Assembly: GCA_910588645.1 (NCBI GenBank)
Contig: CAJUOY010000008.1
Location: forward strand, 13,262 to 77,261
Direction: 5' to 3'
Length of the DNA: 64,000 bases
Origin: an uncultured Christensenellaceae bacterium
GTDB taxonomy: Bacteria; Bacillota; Clostridia; Christensenellales; Borkfalkiaceae
In this document: positions 17,398 to 25,683 of the stretch, piece by piece
Layout of the letters: every line of letters begins with the position of its first letter
Position numbering within the stretch: position 1 is the stretch's first letter
The notes under the pieces: generated by a model
Databases searched by the model: none
What the model saw: only the letters and a program-made list of their open reading frames with translations
Told to the model about the DNA's origin: nothing
Position numbers and translations under genes: made by a program

Positions 17398-18015
17398 TCA
17401 ATCGATTACGGCAACTTTTCTGCCTGTTTTAATGATTTTTCCCTCGCAAAGCTTTTTGACGCAATAAGGTAAAAGTTTATGCTCTTCCGCCAAGATGCGA
17501 CTTTGAAGACTTTCCGCGGTATCGTCCGTTTTTACCTCTACGGCTCTCTGCGCGATAATCGCGCCGCCGTCGGGAACTTCGTTCACAAAATGTACGGTAC
17601 ATCCCGAAATTTTAACTCCACTGTCTACGACTGCCTGATGCACTTTTAAACCGTAATAACCTTCGCCGCAAAAAGCAGGTATAAGCGAAGGATGAATATT
17701 TATTATTTTGTCCTCGAAAGCTTTTACAAAACTTTCGGGGATAATTTTAAGCCAGCCGGCCAACACTATGTAATCAACTCTGTTTAAATTGAGGTAATAG
17801 GTCAATTTTTTATATAGCTCTTCCAGATCGGGATAATCTTTTTTGGAAAATACGGCCGTAGATATATTGTGTTTTAACGCACGGTCTATGGCGCCTATTC
17901 CCGACTTAGAAGCAATAAGACAAACTATGTCGCAAAACCGTACGCGCTCGTTCGCGTCGATTATAGATTGAAAATCCGTTCCTCCGCCTGAGGCGAATAC
18001 GGCTATGCGTTTCAT
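17398..18015 (-). CDS. purN: Phosphoribosylglycinamide formyltransferase
   Basis: Third step of purine synthesis, using 10-formyl-THF. 205 aa. The N-terminus IAVFASGGGTDFQSII is the phosphate-binding start. Catalytic features are NIHPSLIPAFCG (Asn and His) and the later CTVHFVNEVPDGGAIIAQ segment with its Asp. The ATG overlaps the purM stop (ATGA), indicating coupled translation. Confidence 0.95.
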   Translation of the reverse strand: MKRIAVFASGGGTDFQSIIDANERVRFCDIVCLIASKSGIGAIDRALKHNISTAVFSKKDYPDLEELYKKLTYYLNLNRVDYIVLAGWLKIIPESFVKAFEDKIINIHPSLIPAFCGEGYYGLKVHQAVVDSGVKISGCTVHFVNEVPDGGAIIAQRAVEVKTDDTAESLQSRILAEEHKLLPYCVKKLCEGKIIKTGRKVAVID

Positions 18016-19034
18016 TTAAGTTTTACCCCTTTGCCTTTGACGGTCCTGCCGAGTATAACGCAGTCCTCTCCCGTCTTTTCAAGCTGCTTTATGGTTACGT
18101 CTACGTCTTTGGGATCGACACAAACGACCATACCTATACCCATATTGAAAGTGTTATATATCTGCTCATCCGAGATGTTGGCACGCTTTTGCATTACCTT
18201 GAATACCGCCGGAACTTCGTATGAATTGATGTCTATTTCACAGCCGATACCTTCGGGGAATATACGGGGAATATTCTCGATAAATCCACCACCCGTAATA
18301 TGGGCAATACCTTTAACCTTTACCACGTTTATGAGCGATAAGATGCTGTTTACATATATCTTTGTAGGTGTAAGCAATACATCGATAGGACAAGCGCCGA
18401 GTTCCTCGTCATAAATCCTTAACTTTGAAATATCTTCGCCCCAAAGTTTGCGGACCAACGAATAGCCGTTGGAGTGAATGCCGCTCGACTTGATTCCTAT
18501 AAGTATATCACCCTTTTTAATATTACTGCCATTTATTATCTTCTTTTTATCGACCACGCCGACCGCGAAACCTGCGATGTCGTAATCGCCTTCGGGATAG
18601 AATCCCGGCATTTCGGCCGTTTCTCCGCCTATTAGCGCCGCGCCCGACTGACGGCATCCCTTGGCAACGCCGGATACTACCGTGGCAACTTTTTCGGGGC
18701 TGAGCGCACCCGTTGCAAAATAATCGAGAAAGAACAACGGCTTTGCGCCCTGACAGATTATATCGTTGACGCACATTGCCACAGCGTCTATACCTATCGT
18801 ATCGTGCTTGTCAGCGATTATAGCGTATTTAAGCTTTGTGCCGACGCCGTCCGTACCGGCAACAAGCACGGGATTTTTAATCTTGGGCATTTTAAAAAAT
18901 CCGCCGAACGAACCGAGGTCTCCGAGAACGCCTTCGGTATATGTAGATTTTACATATTTTTTCATCAGTTTTACGGCTTCGTACCCTCTCTCTACGTCGA
19001 CTCCGCTGTCCTTATATGAAATTGAATTAGCCAT
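18012..19034 (-). CDS. purM: Phosphoribosylformylglycinamidine cyclo-ligase
   Basis: Fifth step, FGAM to AIR. 340 aa with the PurM N-domain motifs VAGTDGVGTKLK near residue 57 and GIDAVAMCVNDI, and the conserved GGETAEMPGFY near residue 137. The C-terminal half carries HITGGGFIENIPR. GGAGAT lies upstream of the ATG. It sits between purF (21-nt gap) and purN (4-nt overlap). Confidence 0.96.
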   Translation of the reverse strand: MANSISYKDSGVDVERGYEAVKLMKKYVKSTYTEGVLGDLGSFGGFFKMPKIKNPVLVAGTDGVGTKLKYAIIADKHDTIGIDAVAMCVNDIICQGAKPLFFLDYFATGALSPEKVATVVSGVAKGCRQSGAALIGGETAEMPGFYPEGDYDIAGFAVGVVDKKKIINGSNIKKGDILIGIKSSGIHSNGYSLVRKLWGEDISKLRIYDEELGACPIDVLLTPTKIYVNSILSLINVVKVKGIAHITGGGFIENIPRIFPEGIGCEIDINSYEVPAVFKVMQKRANISDEQIYNTFNMGIGMVVCVDPKDVDVTIKQLEKTGEDCVILGRTVKGKGVKLK

Positions 19035-19055
19035 TTTTATCTCCGATTTATTTTT

Positions 19056-20483
19056 CTATTCGAGTTTGAGTTTATCCGCTTTATATCCTGCAAGCGGGTA
19101 GGGATATTCGCCGTTGAAACAGCCGAGACAAAATCCCGTTTTTGCCCCTTCACAAGTGCTCAAAAGCTGATCTATCGTAAGATATCTTACGCTGTCCGCG
19201 CCGAGACTTTCGCAAATCTGATCTTCGTTTTTATACGCGCCTATAAGTTGCGAATAAGTCTGTATATCTATACCGAGATGACAGGGATGTTTTATTACGG
19301 GAGAACATATACGAATATGTACTTCCTTTGCCCCTGCATCCCTTAACATCTTTATGATTTTTCTCATTGTCGTACCACGGACAATGGAATCGTCTATAAG
19401 TACTACTCGTTTGCCACGTACGTTTCCGCGCAATGCGTTCATTTTTACGTTCAGACTGTTCTCACGCTGGCGCTGATCGGGCTGAATAAACGTACGCCCC
19501 ACGTATCTGTTACGGGCGAGAGCTTCAACAAAAGGTATACCGCTCTCCTCCGAATATCCGCGCGCGGCGACGTTGCCCGAATCGGGCACGCCCGAAACAA
19601 GATCAGCTTCAACGGGAAAATGCCTTGCAAGAAGTTTTCCGGCTTCCTTTCTTGCCTCATATACGCTCAAACCGTCCAGAACGGAATCGTGACGTGCAAA
19701 ATAGACGTATTCGAAAATACACATACGCGACTGCGCAGGGACGCCTTCCATCATATGGGAATGAATTCCTTCGCTGTCAACAACTACTATTTCACCCGGT
19801 TTTACGTCACGCAGAAAGTTGGCGCCTACCGCATCGAGAGCGCAAGTTTCACTTGCAACAACTACGTCGCTGTCGGCCATTCCTATGCATAAAGGACGTA
19901 TGCCGTAAGGATCACGTACGGCTATGAGTTTATCGCAAGTCATTATAACAAGGGCATATGATCCCTTTAACTTGAGACACGCAGATTTAACGCCGTTCAA
20001 AAGATCGCCGTCGGATAAGCTGTTGATGAGTATTGCTATTACTTCCGAATCAATGGTAGTCTGGAATACCGCGTTCTGCGCAATGAGTTCATCGCGCAAC
20101 TGCTTGGTATTGGTCAGATTACCGTTGTGAGCGACCGCCATTTTACCGCATTTGCCCGTAAATACAACGGGCTGTGCGTTTAACAGCTGACTTGCGCCCG
20201 TAGTGGAATAGCGCACGTGTCCTATAGCTATATCGCCTTCAGGCAAGCTGTCGATATGACCGTTCGCAAACACGTCGGAAACCAATCCCATTCCCTTGTA
20301 ATAAGTTATTTTATCGGCAAATGCTACCGCTATGCCGCCCGATTCCTGCCCTCTATGTTGCAGGGCATAAAGGCCGTAGTATACGGTGTGAGCTACGTTT
20401 CTGTTCTCCTGAGAATAGACTCCGAATACTCCGCACTCCTCTTCCATACTGTCAAACGGCGCTTTTTTTGTTCTTAAATACAT
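19056..20483 (-). CDS. purF: Amidophosphoribosyltransferase
   Basis: First committed step of purine synthesis, PRPP plus glutamine to phosphoribosylamine. 475 aa. A short propeptide (MYLRTKKAPFDSMEEE) precedes the Cys nucleophile in EECGVFGVY, as in the self-processing Bacillus-type enzyme. The PRPP-binding motif VVLIDDSIVRGTT lies near residue 352. C-terminal Cys residues (FCLGCFNGEYP and an upstream Cys) match the 4Fe-4S type. Order purC-purF-purM is standard. Confidence 0.96.
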   Translation of the reverse strand: MYLRTKKAPFDSMEEECGVFGVYSQENRNVAHTVYYGLYALQHRGQESGGIAVAFADKITYYKGMGLVSDVFANGHIDSLPEGDIAIGHVRYSTTGASQLLNAQPVVFTGKCGKMAVAHNGNLTNTKQLRDELIAQNAVFQTTIDSEVIAILINSLSDGDLLNGVKSACLKLKGSYALVIMTCDKLIAVRDPYGIRPLCIGMADSDVVVASETCALDAVGANFLRDVKPGEIVVVDSEGIHSHMMEGVPAQSRMCIFEYVYFARHDSVLDGLSVYEARKEAGKLLARHFPVEADLVSGVPDSGNVAARGYSEESGIPFVEALARNRYVGRTFIQPDQRQRENSLNVKMNALRGNVRGKRVVLIDDSIVRGTTMRKIIKMLRDAGAKEVHIRICSPVIKHPCHLGIDIQTYSQLIGAYKNEDQICESLGADSVRYLTIDQLLSTCEGAKTGFCLGCFNGEYPYPLAGYKADKLKLE

Positions 20484-20500
20484 AGATCTTCCTTAAAGAT

Positions 20501-21220
20501 TTATTTGCTGATTCTCTTGAATATTTCTTCGTAAGCATCTTCCACTCCACCGAGATCGCGGCGGAACCTATCTTTATCGAGACTGACGTGCTTTGTGGTG
20601 TCCCAACTACCCGCTTCCCAGAAACGACAGGTATCGGGCGAGATTTCATCCGCAAGCACGATCTGCCCTTTGAATCTGCCGAATTCGAGTTTGAAGTCAA
20701 TGAGATCGATGTTGAGTTCCTTGAAGAATTCCTTCATCGCCTCGTTTACGGCAAACGCCATTTTCTTAATCGTTTCGATCTCTTCAACCGAAGCAAGACC
20801 GAGAGCGAGCGCGTGATAGTCGTTAATAAGGGGATCACCCAAATCGTCATTTTTATACGAAAATTCTATCGTAGGAGCTTTGAAAGCAGTTCCCTCCGCT
20901 ACGCCGTATCTCTTTGAAAAACTGCCTGCTGCAACGTTTCTTATAATAACTTCGAGAGGAACGATTTCCACTTTTTTAACTATTGTATTTCTGTCGTCGA
21001 TCTGCTCTATCAAATGAGTGGGTATGCCTTTCTTTTCAAGCATAGACATCATCATATTGCTCATCTTGTTGTTGATGACGCCTTTGCCTGCGATCGTTCC
21101 CTTTTTAAGGCCGTTGAAAGCCGTAGCATCGTCTTTATAAGATACGATTACGTAATCGGGATTTTCGGTTGCATAGACTTTTTTTGCCTTGCCTTCGTAA
21201 AGCTGTTCCTTTTTCTCCAT
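20501..21220 (-). CDS. purC: SAICAR synthetase
   Basis: Joins CAIR and aspartate to form SAICAR. About 239 aa from the ATG at 21220 (MEKKEQLYEGKAKKVY), behind AAGGAGT. Visible motifs are LYEGKAKKVY, TSHLIEQ-like region with RNVAAGSFSKRYGV near residue 90, and the C-terminal EISPDTCRFWEAGS. The upstream in-frame ATG (21244) has no proper site. Located 80 nt downstream of purE. Confidence 0.95.
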   Translation of the reverse strand: MEKKEQLYEGKAKKVYATENPDYVIVSYKDDATAFNGLKKGTIAGKGVINNKMSNMMMSMLEKKGIPTHLIEQIDDRNTIVKKVEIVPLEVIIRNVAAGSFSKRYGVAEGTAFKAPTIEFSYKNDDLGDPLINDYHALALGLASVEEIETIKKMAFAVNEAMKEFFKELNIDLIDFKLEFGRFKGQIVLADEISPDTCRFWEAGSWDTTKHVSLDKDRFRRDLGGVEDAYEEIFKRISK

Positions 21221-21255
21221 TTTTTTACTCCTTAAACTTTTCACCGTTTTACGGC

Positions 21256-21299
21256 ATTTTTTCTGAAAAATATGAATACCCGCAAGGGTATGCGGGTAC
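21256..21299 (-). promoter_or_regulatory. Hairpins between purE and purC
   Basis: On the minus strand an 8-bp stem TACCCGCA / TGCGGGTA directly follows the purE stop and is followed by TTCATATTTTT; a small CCGT-AAA-ACGG hairpin lies beyond. The U-rich stretch is interrupted, so this could be a weak terminator that lowers expression of purC onward, or an mRNA-stability element. It is the largest gap inside the pur cluster. Confidence 0.45.
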
Positions 21300-21300
21300 T

Positions 21301-21798
21301 TTAAATCAGCTCCGTTTCTTTTTGCAGAGCTAAATCGTCGGAATTTATTTTTTCTCTCATTTTTAATTTATAGTCGTAAAGTTTCTCGTTTATTTCGGGA
21401 TATTTGACACCGAGAATTTGCAAAGCAAGAAGCCCCGCATTTTCGCCTGCGTTTACTCCCACAGTAGCTACGGGAATACCGGAAGGCATCTGAACTATAG
21501 ACAGCAAGCTGTCCAATCCTCCCATCATATCCGTTTTAACGGGCAAACCTATTACGGGCAGAGCGGTAACGGACGCAATAACCCCTCCGAGATGAGCGGC
21601 CTTCCCCGCGGCGCATATTATGACCTCGAAACCGTTCTTTTGCGCGTCTGCCGAAAATGCGTGCGCCTCCTCAGGCGTGCGATGTGCCGATATAACTCTT
21701 ACTTCGACTTCAACCCCGAAGCTTTTAATTACGCTTACCGCAGGTTTTACAACGCTGAAATCAGACTTACTGCCCATTAAAATAGCTATCTTAGGCAT
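21301..21798 (-). CDS. purE: N5-carboxyaminoimidazole ribonucleotide mutase (class I PurE)
   Basis: Converts N5-CAIR to CAIR. 165 aa. The N-terminal ILMGSKSDF motif binds the phosphate; VISAHRTPEEAHAF contains the conserved His; GLPVKTDMMGGLDSLLSIVQMP is the second conserved region. First gene of the purine cluster, starting behind GGAGTG. I found no purine or PRPP riboswitch in its leader, which is under 55 nt to the divergent gene. Confidence 0.95.
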   Translation of the reverse strand: MPKIAILMGSKSDFSVVKPAVSVIKSFGVEVEVRVISAHRTPEEAHAFSADAQKNGFEVIICAAGKAAHLGGVIASVTALPVIGLPVKTDMMGGLDSLLSIVQMPSGIPVATVGVNAGENAGLLALQILGVKYPEINEKLYDYKLKMREKINSDDLALQKETELI

Positions 21799-21836
21799 TT
21801 TATCACTCCGTATAGTTTGATTTACTTTATATTAGC

Positions 21837-21851
21837 CATACTTAAAGTATG
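21837..21851. promoter_or_regulatory. Perfect 7-1-7 inverted repeat in the purE / DUF1294-like divergent region
   Basis: CATACTT-A-AAGTATG, centred at 21844, in the 50-nt gap between divergent purE and the small membrane gene. Its right end includes the ATG of the plus-strand gene. It is well placed to act as an operator for both directions. No known regulator is assigned. Confidence 0.45.
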
Positions 21852-22151
21852 ATACTTCTGTATATTATCTTCTCGGTATATATTCTGGCTGTAAATTTTT
21901 ACGCAGTTGTACTGATAAAATCTCAAAAAGATGAGTTCGGTACCGAAGACAACAAGCCTACGGGCGACGGAAAACTCATACTTACGGCCATTTTAGGCGG
22001 CGCGCTGGCAATTTATATAAGTATGTTCGTAATGCGCTATCGGCTTAAAAACATTTTACTTATGGTTTTACTGCCCGTTATCGCCGTTCTGAATATATGG
22101 TTTTTTTACCTTGCTTACCGTTCGGGATTTACCTTTATGGTAGTAGGATAA
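21849..22151 (+). CDS. Small DUF1294-like membrane protein
   Basis: 100 aa with about three or four hydrophobic segments (residues 1-24, 43-62, 70-90). The ILGGALAIYISMFVMRYRLKN segment has the pattern of DUF1294 proteins (LGG-(A/G)-x-G-M-x-x-(F)RHK). The function of the family is unknown. The ATG has no Shine-Dalgarno and sits in an inverted repeat, so the true start or mode of initiation is uncertain; the gene may be leaderless. A terminator follows about 160 nt downstream. Confidence 0.55.
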   Translation: MILLYIIFSVYILAVNFYAVVLIKSQKDEFGTEDNKPTGDGKLILTAILGGALAIYISMFVMRYRLKNILLMVLLPVIAVLNIWFFYLAYRSGFTFMVVG

Positions 22152-22308
22152 TCCCTTATTTGCAAATGATGATTTAATTATAACACAACATATTGATAAA
22201 GAAAACCTTTTAAAAACACATTTTCAAAAATTTAAAAGTAAAAATTTTACTTTTTTATTCTCAAATACTTGACAAACCCGAATTTATATATAATAGCCAA
22301 AAAAGAAC

Positions 22309-22341
22309 GGCCGTGCGCTCTATGTACACGGCCTTGTTTTT
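22309..22341. terminator. Bidirectional intrinsic terminator downstream of mscL
   Basis: Stem GGCCGTG / CACGGCC with an 11-nt loop, flanked by TTGTTTTTT on plus and by a T-run on minus. It serves mscL (minus), whose stop is at 22341, and any transcript from the DUF1294-like gene (plus). Confidence 0.8.
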
Positions 22342-22853
22342 TATTCTTTATCCGTTTTAGACGCCTTTAAAAGGTCCCTTATTTCCGCAAGCAACTCCTC
22401 CGTGGTAACGGCGGGAACGACAGGCGCGGGTGCAGGCGCAGGTTCAGCAACGACCTCTTCCGCAACGGGTTCACCGTCTTTATTCTTTTTGCGCGATTCT
22501 TTAAGCTTTTCACCCCTTGCGCGGGCAGAATTTACAGCCTTTACGATTATAAACAACACAAAAGCCGTTATAAGGAATGAAATTACAGCGGATATCACAG
22601 CGCCGAAATCTATTACGAGTGCTGGAGTGATTACAGCATTTGTTTCGGGATCAATCACCGCCGCTCTCAAAACAACCTGCAATGCACCCGTGTTGTCCGC
22701 TCCTGGTATCCAGTTAATCAACGGCGTAAGAATATTGCCTACAAGCGCAGTAATAATCGCAGTAAACGCGCCGCCTACTATGATACCTACCGCCATATCC
22801 AGGACGTTGCCGCGGGTTATGAATTCTTTAAATTCCTTAAAAAACTTTTTCAT
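22341..22853 (-). CDS. mscL: Large-conductance mechanosensitive channel MscL
   Basis: Pentameric emergency release channel in the inner membrane. 170 aa. The N-terminal amphipathic helix and TM1 match the family (MKKFFKEFKEFITRGNV, then DMAVGIIVGGAFTAIIT); TM2 is at about residues 82-105 (VISAVISFLITAFVLFII). The cytoplasmic tail is longer than usual and rich in Ala, Pro and Val (EPAPAPAPVVPAVTT) before a final helix EELLAEIRDLL. Strong sigma-A promoter, and CGGGAG before the ATG. Confidence 0.95.
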   Translation of the reverse strand: MKKFFKEFKEFITRGNVLDMAVGIIVGGAFTAIITALVGNILTPLINWIPGADNTGALQVVLRAAVIDPETNAVITPALVIDFGAVISAVISFLITAFVLFIIVKAVNSARARGEKLKESRKKNKDGEPVAEEVVAEPAPAPAPVVPAVTTEELLAEIRDLLKASKTDKE

Positions 22854-22883
22854 ATAAAACTCCCGTTAAATCTTTATAAATTA

Positions 22884-22912
22884 ATTATAAATAACGTAAT
22901 TACCATTGTCAA
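22884..22912 (-). promoter_or_regulatory. Sigma-A promoter of mscL
   Basis: Minus-strand TTGACA (22907-22912), 17-nt spacer, TATAAT (22884-22889). The -35 overlaps the last bases of the upstream ABC ATPase gene, so mscL is a separate unit packed against that operon. Confidence 0.88.
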
Positions 22913-23538
22913 GTATCGAGCAATAAAGAAACTATGCCATCACGAGATATTTTTTCTTTAACCGCGTCAAACGCTATTTTTCCATCCTTTAAAACGATAA
23001 TCCTGTCGGCGAAAAATATCGCTTCATCCACGTCGTGCGTTACAATCAAAGTTGTTTTTGCAGAGCTTTTTTGCCAATCTTTATAGAGCAGAGAAATATC
23101 TCTTTTCAACTTCATATCCAACGACGAAAACGGTTCATCCATAAGAATGATGTCGCTATCGGCCAGCATCGCTCTTGCAAGAGAGACACGTTGAGCCTGT
23201 CCGCCTGAAAGGCTTATGGGATAACTGTTTCTTTTATCTCTTATAAAAAGACCGTCGAGTATTTCCTTAATATTGTTATCGTCGGAACAAACAAGTTTAA
23301 GATTGTTATAAACAGTCAAATTAGGCACCAACCGCGGCGTCTGAAAAACGTAAGAACATTTTACCCCAGATATTTCACCCACAAAATCGGTTATCCCCGC
23401 TATACAGCTCAACAGTGTAGTCTTACCACTGCCGCTTTCACCTAAAATGCAAGTTATTTCACCTTCGTTTATATCGAGCGAAAAATTTTCGTAAACGGTA
23501 TTTTCTCCGTATTTTTTTGTCAGATTTTCTATTCTCAT
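22909..23538 (-). CDS. ABC transporter ATP-binding protein (TauB/SsuB type)
   Basis: About 209 aa. Walker A GESGSGKTT near residue 35, Q-loop FQTPRLVP, signature LSGGQAQRVSLARAM near 125, Walker B DIILMDEPFSSLD, and the switch His in IVTHDVDEA. This is the NitT/TauT class. I start at the ATG at 23538, which overlaps the permease stop (ATGA). It energises uptake with the adjacent permease and lipoprotein; the substrate is not determinable from sequence. Confidence 0.92.
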   Translation of the reverse strand: MRIENLTKKYGENTVYENFSLDINEGEITCILGESGSGKTTLLSCIAGITDFVGEISGVKCSYVFQTPRLVPNLTVYNNLKLVCSDDNNIKEILDGLFIRDKRNSYPISLSGGQAQRVSLARAMLADSDIILMDEPFSSLDMKLKRDISLLYKDWQKSSAKTTLIVTHDVDEAIFFADRIIVLKDGKIAFDAVKEKISRDGIVSLLLDT

Positions 23539-24311
23539 AAAGGCGAACTCTCCCGCCACTTTGCGTTTACTCTTTTAAACTGTGAAAAAGACACGTCGAT
23601 TATTAGGCCTGCAAATACGGCGGCAAGAGTTAACGCCGCCAACCGCGGCATATCCGTATAAAACCTGGCGTCCTGCATTAACCCGCCCAAACTGCCGAAA
23701 GTGTTGGATAAAACTTCCGCAGAGATCATTACTTTCAAACCCAGTGAAATGTCAGCGCCCACTTGTACGAATAGATCCGGCGTTATCTGCGGCAAATATA
23801 TTTTAGTAAACCGCTCTTTAACAGGGATTTTATAAACAACAGCCATTTGAATTATGTCCCCGTCTATACCGTCGATTGCCGCTTCCGCCTGAGAATATAT
23901 AACAGGAAACAACATCATAACCGTAACTATCATTGGCGCAATAGCTGCATTTGTCCAAACCAAAATTATAAGCATAACGGCAAGCGCGGGCAAGGTGCGC
24001 AAAACAACGATAACGGGCCGAACCAATCCTTTAAAAATTTTGCTCAGAGCCGATAAAACGGAAAAAGAAACGCCAAAAATAAATGATATAACGAAGGAAC
24101 CCAACGTTCTTAAAAAAGTAACGCAAAAAGCAAGCCAGAACTCCCCTTCTCCCAAGCAGATAAAAAAGCTTTTAACAGAATCCCAAAACGACGGAATTAC
24201 AAAGTCATTCCTTACGGAATAGTAAGCCGCAATCCAGACCACCCACATTATAATTACGGACAGTATGGAAAGTAATATAGTGTCTTTACGTTTAATAAAA
24301 AAATTCTTCAA
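23535..24311 (-). CDS. ABC transporter permease (TauC/SsuC type)
   Basis: 258 aa, about six transmembrane segments. The cytoplasmic coupling motif is recognisable as EAAIDGIDGDIIQMAVVYK with a following P-x-I-x-P-like loop (YLPQITPDLFVQVG). It starts at a TTG that overlaps the lipoprotein stop (TTGA), so translation is probably coupled. Partner of the ATPase and the substrate-binding lipoprotein. Confidence 0.9.
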   Translation of the reverse strand: MKNFFIKRKDTILLSILSVIIMWVVWIAAYYSVRNDFVIPSFWDSVKSFFICLGEGEFWLAFCVTFLRTLGSFVISFIFGVSFSVLSALSKIFKGLVRPVIVVLRTLPALAVMLIILVWTNAAIAPMIVTVMMLFPVIYSQAEAAIDGIDGDIIQMAVVYKIPVKERFTKIYLPQITPDLFVQVGADISLGLKVMISAEVLSNTFGSLGGLMQDARFYTDMPRLAALTLAAVFAGLIIDVSFSQFKRVNAKWRESSPL

Positions 24312-25291
24312 TTTGTCTTGTATCCCGAAAAGAATTTATCTGACGGAGAGCCGAACGAATTTTCACTCACTCCGTTGAGTTTTTCTATGAATTGTTTTAT
24401 TTCTTCTTTGCAAGCGTCAGCACGGACAAAGTTTACCGAACAATTCTTTATTACGGACAGCGATAAATTTTGAACAGTCAAGGCAGGCTGCATTCCCGGA
24501 GCCAAATGGGATTTAACGGCTTCCGCAATCTCTTGTATTGACGTGCTTTCATCCGTAATCCAGTCTCCGCTCTTTTCAAGCGCGGAGGTAAACTCATCCA
24601 AAAAAGCCCCTCCAAGTTCACTTTTTGCAACAACGACAGCTTGAGGATAACCGACCTCACCTCCGTACAGCGCTTGTATATCGCCTGAAAATTCAAGATC
24701 TTTAACGGCGTTTACTTTTGCGCTTGCGGCGGGTTCGGGCACTACAAAGTAGTCTATATCATCTCTCAGTCCGACTTCCTGCGCGGTTATAGCCATATGT
24801 TTTACCGAATCCGTTAACCCGTATTCTTTCAAAATCAACTTAACTGTTAATCCGGGGACTTGAGCAAGATTGGCCACGCCAACTGTTTTATCCTTTAAAT
24901 CCGATATATTATTTGGGGTAATGATCTTATTCTCTTTTGAAAGCAAATATAAATTTCCGTGCGTAAGCGTTCCCAAAAGCCTGTAACGCTCTCCGTTGCC
25001 CAATAACTTGACTGCAAGGTTTACGGGCAAAACGCAAACATCGGCCGCAGGATTTCTGCCGCTTACGTAAGTTTGTATGACCAAAGGATCCACAACGTGG
25101 TATTCGGTGTTGAAATTTTCAAACTTCTCCTTTCCCGCAAGAAGATTCGATATACCCAAAGCCGGCGCGCCGTCGGGAGAATAGACGCTTATCCGCGGCG
25201 ACGTATTACCCGTTTTTACACAAGCAGAAACACACACCGCAACAAACATTGCCGCAAAGACCAAAGCCAACGCCGTAAATATTTTTTTCAT
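24308..25291 (-). CDS. ABC transporter substrate-binding lipoprotein (NMT1/TauA-like)
   Basis: About 327 aa. A signal peptide is followed by a lipobox-like VCVSAC at about residues 19-24. The mature part begins ISVYSPDGAPALGISNLL, as in NMT1/THI5- or TauA-like binding proteins (DGAPAL loop). The ATG at 25291 has AAGGAAGG at the right distance; a GTG lies 6 nt upstream. Substrates in this family include sulfonates, nitrate, riboflavin and thiamine precursors. None is implied by nearby genes or riboswitches. Confidence 0.88.
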   Translation of the reverse strand: MKKIFTALALVFAAMFVAVCVSACVKTGNTSPRISVYSPDGAPALGISNLLAGKEKFENFNTEYHVVDPLVIQTYVSGRNPAADVCVLPVNLAVKLLGNGERYRLLGTLTHGNLYLLSKENKIITPNNISDLKDKTVGVANLAQVPGLTVKLILKEYGLTDSVKHMAITAQEVGLRDDIDYFVVPEPAASAKVNAVKDLEFSGDIQALYGGEVGYPQAVVVAKSELGGAFLDEFTSALEKSGDWITDESTSIQEIAEAVKSHLAPGMQPALTVQNLSLSVIKNCSVNFVRADACKEEIKQFIEKLNGVSENSFGSPSDKFFSGYKTN

Positions 25292-25302
25292 AAACACCTT
25301 CC

Positions 25303-25551
25303 TTAAGCTTTATGCATAAGCGTTTTTGCAGTAACGCCGTCAAGCATACCTATTTTCCCTGTTAGTTTATTGATAATCTCCGACGGAGCATCAATAACTA
25401 CTGAAATTATCGCCACTTTTTTAGCCCTGTAAGGCACGCCCATACGGCCGATTATGTAATCGGCAAATTCGGATAAAACCGTATTGATATCCAAACTTTT
25501 GGACTTGTTTTCCACAATAATACTTATAACCGCAAGTCTGTTTTCCGACAT
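25303..25551 (-). CDS. TM1266-type putative iron-only hydrogenase system regulator
   Basis: 82 aa from MSENRLAVISIIV. It matches the small ACT/NikR-C-like TM1266 family, described by association with FeFe-hydrogenase maturation genes. Features are the N-terminal AVISIIVENK strand and the GRMGVPYRAKKVAIISVVIDAP segment. The ORF extends 29 codons upstream to another ATG, but I prefer 25551 because it has GAGAGG 8 nt upstream and matches family length. It is first in a string with the ABC transporter, 11 nt before the lipoprotein, suggesting a ligand-sensing role there; no hydrogenase gene is in the window. Confidence 0.8.
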   Translation of the reverse strand: MSENRLAVISIIVENKSKSLDINTVLSEFADYIIGRMGVPYRAKKVAIISVVIDAPSEIINKLTGKIGMLDGVTAKTLMHKA

Positions 25552-25576
25552 AAAAAACCCTCTCTTTCGAGGGGTT
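25552..25576 (-). terminator. Hairpin with GAAA loop and T6 directly before the TM1266-type start codon
   Basis: On minus: an 8-bp stem (AACCCCTC / GAG-A-GGGTT with one bulged A) closed by a GAAA tetraloop and followed by TTTTTT, ending one base before the ATG at 25551. It has the form of an intrinsic terminator for the upstream hydratase gene. Its 3' arm also contains the only Shine-Dalgarno (GAGAGG) for the downstream gene, so it could instead gate translation or readthrough. Confidence 0.7.
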
Positions 25577-25683
25577 GGGAAAAACGGCATAACTTCAGTT
25601 ACACCAAATTCAACCTTTACCCTCAGGTCGCTATACACGCCTTTAAATTCAGATTAATAAATATATTTCTTTAAAAGTCATTG

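Noticed and set aside
21799..21848. Possible purine or PRPP riboswitch before purE
   Set aside because: The gap is only 50 nt and lacks the conserved riboswitch loops and pairing.
22269..22300. Plus-strand TTGACA and TATAAT after the DUF1294-like gene
   Set aside because: Spacing is only 14 nt, and a strong terminator begins about 15 nt beyond; a transcript would be roughly 40 nt with no gene. Probably chance in AT-rich DNA.
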